From Bacteroidaceae bacterium (GTDB taxonomy: Bacteria; Bacteroidota; Bacteroidia; Bacteroidales; Bacteroidaceae), in contig JAIKZH010000012.1 in assembly GCA_024682395.1 (NCBI GenBank), positions 28,625-92,624 of the forward strand: DNA of 64,000 bases, written 5' to 3'. Both the position numbers and the translations under genes were made by a program. How positions within the stretch are numbered: the stretch's first letter is position 1; every line of letters starts with the position of its first letter. The notes below the pieces were generated by a model. The model was given only the letters and a program-made list of their open reading frames with translations. It was not told the origin of the DNA and did not search any database. This document shows, piece by piece, positions 1 to 9,600 of this stretch.

Positions 1-1
1 G

Positions 2-73
2 GGATGTGTTCCTGTGCCATATCGTATCGGTGCATGGCCTGAGGTTTCTATAATAACCTTAAGAAAAAAGTAG
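2..73 (+). CDS. 3' end of an unidentified gene (partial)
   Basis: Frame 2 is open from the window edge to a TAG at 71-73 and gives a tail containing VPVPYRIGAWPEV. The other two forward frames also stop within the first 60 bases, so the frame choice rests only on the protein-like composition of this peptide and on plsC starting 49 nt further on in the same direction. I do not recognise the family. Confidence 0.35.
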   Translation, partial: GCVPVPYRIGAWPEVSIITLRKK

Positions 74-121
74 AATAACATAGCATAATTATTATAGTTG
101 ATAATTAAAAAGTAAAAGAGT

Positions 122-841
122 ATGATAAGAATTTTATATACAATCTATTCACTATTGATAGCATGGCCTCTATTTGCATTGGTCACTGCTGTCGTAGGTA
201 TTTTGGTCTTTTTGTCAGCATTGTTTGGCGACAAAACTTATGTATGTTATTATGCTCCTAAAGTGTGGGGAATTAGTGCTTGTGTATTATTCTTGCTTCC
301 TGTGAAGATTGAAGGACGAGAAAAATTGGATCCAAAGAAATCTTATGTTTTCTTGGCAAATCATCAGGGTTATTTTGATATATTCCTTGTTTATGGCTTC
401 CTTGGTCATAATTTTAAATGGATGATGAAGGAATATCTTAAGAAAATGCCTTTTGTGGGTATTGCCTGCATCGCAAGTCGTCATATATTTGTGGGTGACA
501 GCATCTCGTCAATAAGTAAGGCGGTGACTCTTGCACGTGAAACATTACGAGGGGGAATGTCTATGGTTATATTCCCTGAAGGAACTCGCTCTTATGACGG
601 AAAGATGCTTCCTTTCAAACGAGGTGCATTTATGTTGGCTAATGAGATAGGGCTTCCTATTGTACCAATAACTATTAATGGTTCGTTCAATGTGTTTAGC
701 AGAAAGGCTAAATTAGTAAAATGGGGACGATTGACTTTAACCATACATGACCCGATTACAGAAGAACAACGTCAAGGAAAACCTACAAAAGTGATAATGC
801 AAGAGGTGTATGATATTATTGATTCAAAATTAGAAAAATAA
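122..841 (+). CDS. plsC: 1-acyl-sn-glycerol-3-phosphate acyltransferase (PlsC family)
   Basis: This enzyme transfers an acyl group to the sn-2 position of lysophosphatidic acid to make phosphatidic acid in the inner membrane. The hallmark HX4D motif is visible as NHQGYFD (residues 80-86), followed by the glycerol-phosphate binding motif FPEGTRS (about 151-157) and a later IVPI block. A hydrophobic N-terminal segment (about residues 5-32) anchors it to the membrane. The length of 239 residues is normal for bacterial PlsC. The gene starts shortly after the tail of an upstream gene and is probably its operon partner; radA follows after 144 nt. Start chosen because the hydrophobic anchor begins immediately after this ATG. 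Confidence 0.93.
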   Translation: MIRILYTIYSLLIAWPLFALVTAVVGILVFLSALFGDKTYVCYYAPKVWGISACVLFLLPVKIEGREKLDPKKSYVFLANHQGYFDIFLVYGFLGHNFKWMMKEYLKKMPFVGIACIASRHIFVGDSISSISKAVTLARETLRGGMSMVIFPEGTRSYDGKMLPFKRGAFMLANEIGLPIVPITINGSFNVFSRKAKLVKWGRLTLTIHDPITEEQRQGKPTKVIMQEVYDIIDSKLEK

Positions 842-985
842 TAAGGTTATTGTTTCGGCTAATTTTGAGTTTTCAATCATCTGTAGATGCAAAATGATAT
901 ATGTAGCACATCTTTGGCATTTATAGTATAATTCTTATTCGAGTAGTTTGTACGAGTAGTATTAATCAGACTAAGATTCATTGAT

Positions 986-2383
986 ATGGCAAAAGAAAAA
1001 ATAGCATATGTATGCAGCTCGTGTGGATATGATAGTCCTAAATGGATAGGCAGATGTCCTTCGTGTGGCGAATGGAATACCTTCTCAGAAGTGAGACAAG
1101 GTAAGAAATCTTCGTCTGGCAGTGTTCAAAATATGGGATTTGCGCCCGAGATTAAATCCAGTCCTATTCATATAAGTAAGATTCAGACTGATGCTGAAAC
1201 ACGTATTAATATGAATGATGACGAGTTGAATAGGGTGCTTGGTGGCGGTTTGGTCCCAGGTTCACTCACATTGTTAGGAGGGGAACCGGGCATAGGCAAG
1301 TCAACATTGGTGCTACAAACCATATTAAACCTAAAGGATCATAAGGTCTTATATGTCAGCGGAGAAGAAAGTGCCAAACAATTGAAGCTAAGGGCTGATA
1401 GAATTATTGGTGAACGCGGTCTGAATCCATCTTCTGATATACAAGTTGTATGTGAGGTGATGATTGAAACGATATTTGAACATGTTAAATCTGTGCAACC
1501 CGATCTGCTGGTAATCGACTCCATACAGACAATGGCTACCGAAAATGTAGAAAGTAGTCCTGGTAGTATAAGTCAAATACGTGAATGCGCTGCTATGCTT
1601 CTGAAATTTGCAAAAGAAAGTGGTATCCCTGTCATCATGATTGGTCATATTAATAAAGAGGGTAGTATTGCTGGACCAAAGATTCTTGAACATATGGTAG
1701 ATACAGTTTTGCAATTTGAAGGTGATCAGCATTATATGTATCGTATAGTCAGAGCCATAAAGAATCGATTTGGAAGTACTGCGGAGTTGGGTATCTACGA
1801 GATGATGTCGGATGGTTTACGTCAGGTTACAAATCCGTCGGAGTTATTGCTCTCTGATACATCGTCAGACGATGCTTCATTCAGTGGTGTGGCTATAGCC
1901 TCTTCAATCGAAGGCGTGCGCCCTTTATTAATTGAAACTCAGGCATTAGTGAGCAGCGCGGCTTATGGTACACCGCAGCGTTCGGCAACAGGTTTTGATA
2001 TTCGCAGAATGAATATGTTGCTTGCTGTGTTGGAAAAACGTGTAGGATTTAAAATCAGCCAGAAAGATGTTTATTTAAATATCGCTGGAGGAATCCGTGT
2101 GACCGATCCGGCAATTGATTTAAGTGTTATAGCTGCAGTACTTTCAAGTAATGTAGATACAAGTATCGAACAAGGCACATGTATGGCAGGAGAGGTGGGT
2201 CTAAGTGGCGAGATCCGTCCTGTGAGCAGAATTCTTCAGCGAATTGCCGAAGCCGAGAAGTTAGGCTTTCGTAGAATAATCATACCGCATGCAAATCTTA
2301 ATGGACTGGATAAGTCAAAATTTAAGATTGAAATAGTCAGCGTGCGTAGAGTGGAAGAGGCTCTCCGTCAGTTGTTTGGCTGA
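986..2383 (+). CDS. radA: DNA repair protein RadA
   Basis: RadA is a RecA-like, DnaB-type helicase/ATPase that promotes branch migration in recombinational repair. All four expected parts are present in order: an N-terminal C4 zinc finger (CSSCGYD then CPSCGEW, residues 10-30), a Walker A motif (GGEPGIGKST, about residue 98), the RadA-specific KNRFG motif (about residue 258), and a C-terminal Lon-protease-like domain with the GGIRVTDPAIDL and GEVGLSGEIRPV blocks. The 465-residue length matches the family. The gene is free-standing, with an intergenic gap on each side. Confidence 0.97.
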   Translation: MAKEKIAYVCSSCGYDSPKWIGRCPSCGEWNTFSEVRQGKKSSSGSVQNMGFAPEIKSSPIHISKIQTDAETRINMNDDELNRVLGGGLVPGSLTLLGGEPGIGKSTLVLQTILNLKDHKVLYVSGEESAKQLKLRADRIIGERGLNPSSDIQVVCEVMIETIFEHVKSVQPDLLVIDSIQTMATENVESSPGSISQIRECAAMLLKFAKESGIPVIMIGHINKEGSIAGPKILEHMVDTVLQFEGDQHYMYRIVRAIKNRFGSTAELGIYEMMSDGLRQVTNPSELLLSDTSSDDASFSGVAIASSIEGVRPLLIETQALVSSAAYGTPQRSATGFDIRRMNMLLAVLEKRVGFKISQKDVYLNIAGGIRVTDPAIDLSVIAAVLSSNVDTSIEQGTCMAGEVGLSGEIRPVSRILQRIAEAEKLGFRRIIIPHANLNGLDKSKFKIEIVSVRRVEEALRQLFG

Positions 2384-2484
2384 TAATTGTTGATAACCAT
2401 ACTATTTGCTATCAAATACATATTACATTTCATAGGATTATATACCATATATCAGATAAAATATATATGGTATGTTTTGAATAT

Positions 2485-2515
2485 TTGGCTATTATAAAAA
2501 ATATGATTATATTTG
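2485..2515 (+). promoter_or_regulatory. Bacteroidota-type promoter for the GH98 gene
   Basis: A TTG at 2485-2487 lies 20 nt before TATATTTG at 2508-2515, matching the Bacteroidota -33 / -7 (TAnnTTTG) layout. This predicts transcription from about 2522 and a leader of about 37 nt before the ATG at 2559. Confidence 0.65.
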
Positions 2516-2558
2516 CAACAAACTAATCATTTAACCAATTAATAATATTAATTTTTTT

Positions 2559-5500
2559 ATGAAAAAGATTACTATCTATTGCATTCTGCTTGCGTTATTA
2601 TTTTTCGCACAGATGCAAAAGGCTAATGCCCAATCTCGTCGACCAGTCGACTCCCAACACCCAATGTGGCTTGTACACATTGATGTTTGGAACAAAGCTG
2701 ACCCACAAAAAATTATTGATTTGATTCCTGCTCAGGTGAAGCCTTTTGTGGTACTCAACCTCTCGCTTTCTTGTCAGTACGACACAGAGAAGAATGAGTA
2801 TAAGATGCCACAGAATGCTGTAAAGACTTATAAGTCATGGGCTTCTGTATGTCAGGCAAATAACATGTGGTTTACATGTCAGCCAGCCAGTGGTGGACAT
2901 ACTCACATTCAAGACGACGACCTTGAAACTTTTGAATATTTCTTCAAAAAGTATCCTAACTTCCTTGGATGGAACTATGCAGAACAGTTCTGGGGATTCA
3001 ACGAAGCAGGAGATAAGAGTTCAAGTTCCGACGTAACACGTATCGCATTGTTTGCTAACTTGGTTGAAATGTCACACAAATATGGTGGCTTCCTTACAGT
3101 TAGTTTCTGCGGTAACCAATGGTCTTATCATCTTAGCCCAGTTGGTATGTTGAAACGTAACTCAAAATTGATGGAAAACTGTAAGAAATATCCTGAAGCA
3201 ATGCTTTGGCTCTTCAAATATACTACTTCTGCTTGCTGGTATAACAACGAAAGTCAATGTTTCGGTCCTTTCATCGCAGGTTTGACTACAAACTATGGTG
3301 TTCGTTATGACAACTGTGGATGGGACGGAGCTCTTGGTCATTTCTTCGGTGATAACCACTCTCAAAAATATCCAATCGCTGCAGGTATTGGTACTGTTAT
3401 GGAACAAACTTGTGTGAATGGTGGTGCTGTATGGGATGGTCCTGAACTTATCTGGACTCAAGACTTCCGCGGATTGAGTGACACTACTGTAAACGGATAC
3501 CGACGTCGTAACTGGGGTACATTCCCTGGATTCGATAATGTATGGGTTGATATGTTCAACAAGATTATCGATGGTTCATTATATATTCCAACACGTGAAG
3601 AAGTTGTTAAAAAAACTAAGATTGCCGTAATCAACAATGTAACTACAGGTAAAGATGAAGATAAATATGCTACTTGGAGCGACTTATATAATGGATTATA
3701 TAATCAAGAAGACCCATTCAATAAAGGTTCATTTGATAACAACTATCTCTTCTTAAAGAAGACAGGACGTTATGGAACTATTCCACTCGTGCCCGTTCTC
3801 TATGATGATTTGGCAAAGAGCATCCCTGTTAAGGTATCTAAATCAAATTATACAAATCGTTGGCCAAATCAAGACACAAAAGTTAGCGATTTCAATAGCC
3901 AATATCCAGCTGTAAGTTCTGGTGATTTGTTCGTTAACCGTTACAAGAACCAATTGGTAACTTATTACCCTTATTCATATTGTAACTCAAAGATAACAGC
4001 CTCTGCTACAATTCCACTCCAATACAACACATGTAAGAGTTTGAATCTTACTTGGGGATTACTTAGCTCAGGATATGTTCGTGAATATTCAGACCATATT
4101 GATTTCTATCTTAATAACTTCCGTACAGATACTGTAGAAAATGTTGTTGACAAGATCGTTGTAAAAGGTGTGTCTTCAGAACCTTCATACACAGTGACTA
4201 AGCGAGTAAATGCAACTTGTACTTCATCTAAGTCATACAATGCATCAGATGAAACATTCACTCTCGAAGTATCTCACAATGGTCCAGTTGATGTAGTAAT
4301 CAATTGCTCTGGTAGCCAAACAGGTAGAAGCACTGATTATATTAACAGTCCAAACCTCTCTCTTGATCTTCCAAAACAACCAGAAGACTTCCGTGGTGAT
4401 ATCATCATTGAAGCAGAAGATATGGATTACAAGAATATCAGAAGTTGCGTAACCGACCCATTCGGATGGTATCCTTCTGTTCATGGTCATGCTGGTAACG
4501 GATTTATGGATATGGGTACAAATACAAGCGGTGGTTTGACTCATAAACTCAATGTTAAGGAAACTGGTACATACCGTATCTCATTGAAATATACAGCTAA
4601 GTCATCAGGAACCCTTTCTTCTACAGTTAATGGTGTTAGCAAGACATTTAGAATCGAAAAGACAAGTAGTGTAAATGAGTGGAAACGTGCTAAGGTTACA
4701 GCTACTCTCCGAAATGGTTCTAACACAATGGTATTCACTAACTCTAACGGTATCGACATGTATATTGATAATGTTACATATTGTCCAAATGACATACCAG
4801 AAGAGGAATATGATATTATAGTTCGTGAAGTAGAACACGGACGTTTGGTTGCAAGCAAAGAAACTGCTGTTGAAGGCGATAAGATTACTTTGACTGCATA
4901 TCCTGACGAAGGCTATAGCTTTGACGGTGTAGAAGTTAAACATGGTAAGATTGAATTAGCTTCTGACTATTCATTCATTATGCCTGATGAATACATAACT
5001 CTTAGTCCAATCTTCACTGATATGTCAGTTGTTTATTCAATGAATATGTCAGCAACTCTCGCAGGTGAAATTCCTGAAGGATGGCGTTCAATCCAAGAAG
5101 GTGGTGCAATTCGTGATTATCCAGCAAATAACGGCCAAGGTCCACGTGTGATGAGTGGATTCACAGGATTCTCAGGTAAAGGATTCTACTGGCGCGATGG
5201 TAGTGCTGAATATGGACGTTTGAACAACTACAGACTTAATCTCCAACCAGGTTGGTATAAGCTTACATACAATATGGCTGCATGGAAAGCAGTTCCACAA
5301 TATAAGGCTTGTATCCTCGATGCGAACAACGATAATCTGATTGCTGAGTCTTCAGCTCGTAATGCAACTCCTAATGCTGATGGTAACTTTGGCGCAGACT
5401 TGTCATCTACAAGTACAGCTGAATTACAGTTCCAGATTACAACTGCTGGTAACTACGTAATCAAGTTCTATAGTCTTGATAAGGTTGGTGGATTTGATGA

Positions 5501-5693
5501 ATTCTTACTCCTCGACTGTAAGTTGTCAACTATTCCAGATCCAAACGGAATTAATAATGTAAGAACTTCAACAGGTTCTTTCGTTAATGGTGGTATCTAC
5601 AATGTTGCTGGTAACCAAATGACAGGCTTGCAACAAGGTGTCAACATCATACATTCAGCAGACGGAACAACTAAGAAAGTTCTTGTAAAATAA
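2559..5693 (+). CDS. Secreted glycoside hydrolase family 98 protein with carbohydrate-binding modules and T9SS-like tail
   Basis: GH98 enzymes are endo-beta-galactosidases or xylanases; the best-known members cut blood-group glycans. A signal peptide (MKKITIYCILLALLFFAQ...NAQ) is followed by the GH98 start block HPMWLVHIDVWN (about residues 35-47). The conserved acidic segments LGWNYAEQFWGFNE, RYDNCGWDG and WDGPELIWTQDF hold the likely catalytic Glu/Asp residues. Residues about 350-595 look like the GH98 C-terminal beta domain. Residues about 615-745 (IIIEAEDMDY... YIDNVTY) look like a CBM6/CBM35-type module. Residues about 750-815 look like an InlB-type B-repeat (GRLVASKETAVEGDKITLTA). A further beta-sandwich precedes a C-terminal tail (GVNIIHSADGTTKKVLVK) of the kind used for T9SS export, which fits the por genes at 24.5-30.6 kb. 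Substrate cannot be told from sequence alone. Unlike the AT-biased neighbours, codon use resembles highly expressed genes such as purL. Confidence 0.85.
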   Translation: MKKITIYCILLALLFFAQMQKANAQSRRPVDSQHPMWLVHIDVWNKADPQKIIDLIPAQVKPFVVLNLSLSCQYDTEKNEYKMPQNAVKTYKSWASVCQANNMWFTCQPASGGHTHIQDDDLETFEYFFKKYPNFLGWNYAEQFWGFNEAGDKSSSSDVTRIALFANLVEMSHKYGGFLTVSFCGNQWSYHLSPVGMLKRNSKLMENCKKYPEAMLWLFKYTTSACWYNNESQCFGPFIAGLTTNYGVRYDNCGWDGALGHFFGDNHSQKYPIAAGIGTVMEQTCVNGGAVWDGPELIWTQDFRGLSDTTVNGYRRRNWGTFPGFDNVWVDMFNKIIDGSLYIPTREEVVKKTKIAVINNVTTGKDEDKYATWSDLYNGLYNQEDPFNKGSFDNNYLFLKKTGRYGTIPLVPVLYDDLAKSIPVKVSKSNYTNRWPNQDTKVSDFNSQYPAVSSGDLFVNRYKNQLVTYYPYSYCNSKITASATIPLQYNTCKSLNLTWGLLSSGYVREYSDHIDFYLNNFRTDTVENVVDKIVVKGVSSEPSYTVTKRVNATCTSSKSYNASDETFTLEVSHNGPVDVVINCSGSQTGRSTDYINSPNLSLDLPKQPEDFRGDIIIEAEDMDYKNIRSCVTDPFGWYPSVHGHAGNGFMDMGTNTSGGLTHKLNVKETGTYRISLKYTAKSSGTLSSTVNGVSKTFRIEKTSSVNEWKRAKVTATLRNGSNTMVFTNSNGIDMYIDNVTYCPNDIPEEEYDIIVREVEHGRLVASKETAVEGDKITLTAYPDEGYSFDGVEVKHGKIELASDYSFIMPDEYITLSPIFTDMSVVYSMNMSATLAGEIPEGWRSIQEGGAIRDYPANNGQGPRVMSGFTGFSGKGFYWRDGSAEYGRLNNYRLNLQPGWYKLTYNMAAWKAVPQYKACILDANNDNLIAESSARNATPNADGNFGADLSSTSTAELQFQITTAGNYVIKFYSLDKVGGFDEFLLLDCKLSTIPDPNGINNVRTSTGSFVNGGIYNVAGNQMTGLQQGVNIIHSADGTTKKVLVK

Positions 5694-5718
5694 AAATCAG
5701 ATCACTCTATAAACTCAT

Positions 5719-5750
5719 AAGGTGTGGCATTCGTGCCGCACCTTTGTGTT
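5719..5750 (+). terminator. Intrinsic terminator after the GH98 gene
   Basis: A 10-bp stem (AGGTGTGGCA / TGCCGCACCT, one G-T pair) with loop TTCG spans 5720-5743 and is followed by TTGTGTTTT. It lies 27 nt after the stop codon. Confidence 0.8.
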
Positions 5751-6182
5751 TTAATAGTTTCATGCGTTATTGAACTATTAAAAGTTATTCCCACATAAGC
5801 CACCTTTTTTTGATAATCAAAGAGTAAATTTTAGTCTGTACCAATCCTTATTTTCAATGATTTATAAAGCCTCAATAATGATGTGTATATTTGTAATTAA
5901 TATTATAAAACAAAACATAAAATATACATTTCTACAAACACTTAAACAAAGGTTTATTTTGCTACTTATAAAATACAAAACGGACAATTTTTAAGAAAAA
6001 TATAACAATTTTTGTATTTTTTTGAAGAAAAATTTGGAAGTCTGTTTTTTTTTTTCGTTTTGCATGCTTTTGCGTTTTTACCACGTAGTTAGCACCTTCT
6101 TCCAAAATATCTCACATAATTGAGATATAGGGACAATTTAATCCAACAAGTATTAATAATTAAACACAATCATTTTTAATTT
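5751..6182 (+). other. Intergenic region upstream of the Rhs locus
   Basis: There is no credible gene here. The stretch is very AT-rich with long T and A runs. It holds one short hairpin (ATATCTCA / TGAGATAT, 6107-6128) about 55 nt before the next start codon. I could not assign a clear TAnnTTTG promoter with a well-placed -33 element, although the Rhs operon must be transcribed from this side. Confidence 0.5.
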
Positions 6183-6653
6183 ATGAGGAAAGGTTGTTTA
6201 CGCATTCGTAGGCTTCTGCTATTATTGTTTTTTCTCGGAGCCTCGTATTCTGAGTGTTATTCCCAGCGTGTGATGTCATTTGGATATGACCAATCAGGTA
6301 ATATTGTTCATCGCCAATTCACAACGCTTGAAAATTATCTAAGCAGTGCATCATCAAAATATACTGCAAAATTGTATTCAAGTCCTACCACAGGTTATGT
6401 TCGCATTATAGTGAGCGACGAAAATGGAGTAGTTGGACTTCCATGTGGTGTTAGAGTTTATAGATTAGGAAATATAACGGAAGGAGTTGTTGACCTGCGT
6501 TTTGACAATGGTGAAGATACTTGTTTCGATATATCCAATCATCCTGATGGTATTTATATAGTCGAGATAGCTGTAGATATTAATAGTCGCGATTTTGCAA
6601 CCCATTCTTACAATACATTACCTGCGGTTAAGATAATTAAACAAAGTAAATAA
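6183..6653 (+). CDS. Secreted Rhs-companion protein of unknown function
   Basis: This 156-residue protein begins with an Arg-rich n-region and a strong hydrophobic signal peptide ending near CYSQ. Immediately after cleavage comes FGYDQSGNIVHRQ, which matches the YD-repeat core (YDxxGNxxxR) that recurs in the neighbouring Rhs protein. The remainder looks like a small beta-rich domain, and the end (DGIYIVEIAV... AVKIIK) resembles the last strands of T9SS sorting domains, though weakly. It sits 35 nt upstream of the Rhs toxin gene and is almost certainly co-transcribed with it. A chaperone, secretion or assembly role for the Rhs protein is a guess from position. Confidence 0.7.
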   Translation: MRKGCLRIRRLLLLLFFLGASYSECYSQRVMSFGYDQSGNIVHRQFTTLENYLSSASSKYTAKLYSSPTTGYVRIIVSDENGVVGLPCGVRVYRLGNITEGVVDLRFDNGEDTCFDISNHPDGIYIVEIAVDINSRDFATHSYNTLPAVKIIKQSK

Positions 6654-6688
6654 CCCCTTTTAAATAGAAGAAAAATAACATTAGTAAT

Positions 6689-9600
6689 ATGCAAGTAAAA
6701 CAAAATAACTACCGTTTTTTGTGTACGTTGTTATTGTCATTATGTTCTTTAGCTTTTTATGCTCAAAAACATAATTATGACGATAAAATCTATCAAACTC
6801 AGAATGGCGGAATGGTAGATAGTCCTACAGGAGAATTTACAGTATCTCCGATGGGACAGGCAACGTATGAATATCCTATTAAACTTCCTGAAGGAACTGG
6901 AAGTATAAGTCCTAAACTTTCTTTATGTTATAGCAGTTCTACACGACAAGGATCATTTGGCTATGGATCAGATTTAAGTGGTTTGTCGATGATAAGTCGT
7001 GTCCCTGCAGATATAATACACGATGGATTTCCAGGTAGTGTAGATATCAACTCTTCACGATTTGCTCTTGATGGTAATCGTTTGATAGAAATAGAACGTA
7101 ATGAGGAATACATCACATATGCAACAGAGAATAATAATTATGCTCGAATACGTGCATATGGTGATGAAAACTCTCCAAGTTACTTTGTAATGCAAACCAA
7201 GGATGGTTTGACCTATACATTTAGATCAGACAAAGAACTGGTTACAGATATAACGGAAGCCTTATTTTGGGTATTGACAAAGGTGGTTGATACCTCTGGT
7301 AATTATTTTACAGTTGAATATGAAGGCGAAGCAAGAGATCATATAATATTTCCTAAAAGAATAGATTATACTGGTAATGAAAATAATTCTATAGGACCTA
7401 ATGTTAGTGTAAGGATAAATGCTGGAACAGGTTACCAACCTGTTAAATATGTATCGGGTATTCGTGTCGGTTCTAAATTAATAAGTAGCATTGCCGTTTA
7501 TAAAGATTTAAAACCGATCTACTCTTATTCGTTTACTTATTCAAATACTAATGACGATAAACGATATTATTTAACGTCAATTAGTGAATATAATAAAGAT
7601 AATAAAGTCGCTAAAAAGACGAATTTTGAATGGTCAATGGATGAATTGTCGAATCCTAATTCTCAAAGATTCTACAATAGGCTTATTAATAAAGCAACCT
7701 TGACTATGGGTGATTTTAATGGTGATGGTAAAACAGACTTTATTGCTACACCTCAAGATTCCAAAGCTGGATGGAATGGTTACCATTTATTCTTAAGTGA
7801 AGGAGATTCATTGCGCTTTTCTCACTCTGGCAATTTTGTGTTTAATACAGTAGAACAAGTCCATAGTGCAGATTATAATGGTGATGGATATGATGATATT
7901 ATTGTTCTGCTAAAAGATGATAGATTCTACAAAACTTATCTGTATATATCAAAACAAGAGGGTGATGATTGTAGTTTTGAAAATCCTCGATTGATAAGAA
8001 CAGATCCAAATAAATATAGTATTCAACCGATGGAGTTGAATGGTGATGGTATCATGGATTTGTTCGTCTGGTATCCAAATAATTATGAATGTGGAACTTA
8101 TTGTTCACAATATAATAATGGTATATTTACCCCTTTGTCAAAGTATATATACAACACAAACCTGACAAAGTGGGATCAGGTTATGTTTATAGATTATAAT
8201 GGTGATGGAATAACCGATATAATGAATCTTAATGATAAAGGTTATACCATTGTACCTTCTGATGGTAAAGGTAATCTTTCTCGTAATCTAATAATAGAAT
8301 CATATCCAGATAAATACTACTATGTCTCTACTGGTGATTTTAATGCAGATGGTAAGACCGATTTGTTAGTTACAGGTAAGGTTAATGATAAGAATATTAA
8401 AGATTGGACAAGACTCATATCTGATGGAACTGGTAAATATAGTAATGTTAAGATAACAGAGTCTGGTAATCAAATAGATATGGAAAAACAACAAGTCCAT
8501 GTCTATGATATTAATGGTGATGGATATGATGATGCTTTAATAGTTAATCGTGTCACAGATAGAAAAAAAGAATTCCAAGCTAAATATTATTTAACTGTTG
8601 GTGATAATACCTCTTGGGAAATGTCTGGTAATGTGCCAATTAATGCTCTTGATAGATCAATATTATATTTCGGAGACTTTAACGGTGATGGAAAAAAAGA
8701 CATTTTAACTACCTCTAATTGGAAAATCACACAAGCAAACTATTATAACAATCATTGGGATATCTGGCCTGGATATGATCTTGTTCCGATGTTTGAGGAA
8801 TCTAATAATCTCATAACAAAGATTACCGACTGTATGGGTAATACTACTGAGATTATTTATAAGCCAATGAGCGACCCTGCAGTTCACAAGCGTGGTAATA
8901 ATGCAGATTATCCTGTCAGTTCATTCAATTCCTCATGGCCTTTGGTGTATCGTGTAATAACTCCTGACGGAATTGGTAGTAGGAAAACAGTACAATATAA
9001 TTATGAGAATGCTCTCCGTCATTATCGTGGTCGTGGAGTCCTCGGTTTTGAACGCATCACAACTTCCGATTTTAGAACAAATGCATGGACAGCACAATAT
9101 AGTACGATTCATCCTACAACGTATATGCTTCTTCCATCATCTAAACTTAGTTTTATTGGTGATAAAGTATTGTCTGAAAGCTATACATTTTATAATCTTG
9201 CTCTAAGTCCTGATACTTCTGCCGTATTCTCTCTTCTTCCTTCTTGTACGACTGAAATTAGTTATGAATATAATTCTCAGCAGAAGATAAAAGAAGTTCA
9301 GACTTCGATGACATATGATGACTTTGGTAACCTTTTAAAGTCTGTCACTAAGGATGAAAACACCACTACAACTGTTACCAATGTATATTGTAATGATTTG
9401 GAACGTTGGTACTTAGGTCGTCTAACATCTTCAGCAGTAACGAGGAAAACAAATGGAGTTTCAGCTCCAAATCATAAAACAACCTATGAATATGATTCAG
9501 AAACAGGTTTGCTCTCATCAGAGACATTAGACCCTACTAGTAAGAAATATGGATTTAAGAAGACCTATAAACGCGATCAGTTTGGTAATATCATAGAAAG

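Noticed and set aside
4541..4943. Long open frames on the minus strand within the GH98 gene
   Set aside because: They are shadows of a codon-biased gene with no domains of their own.
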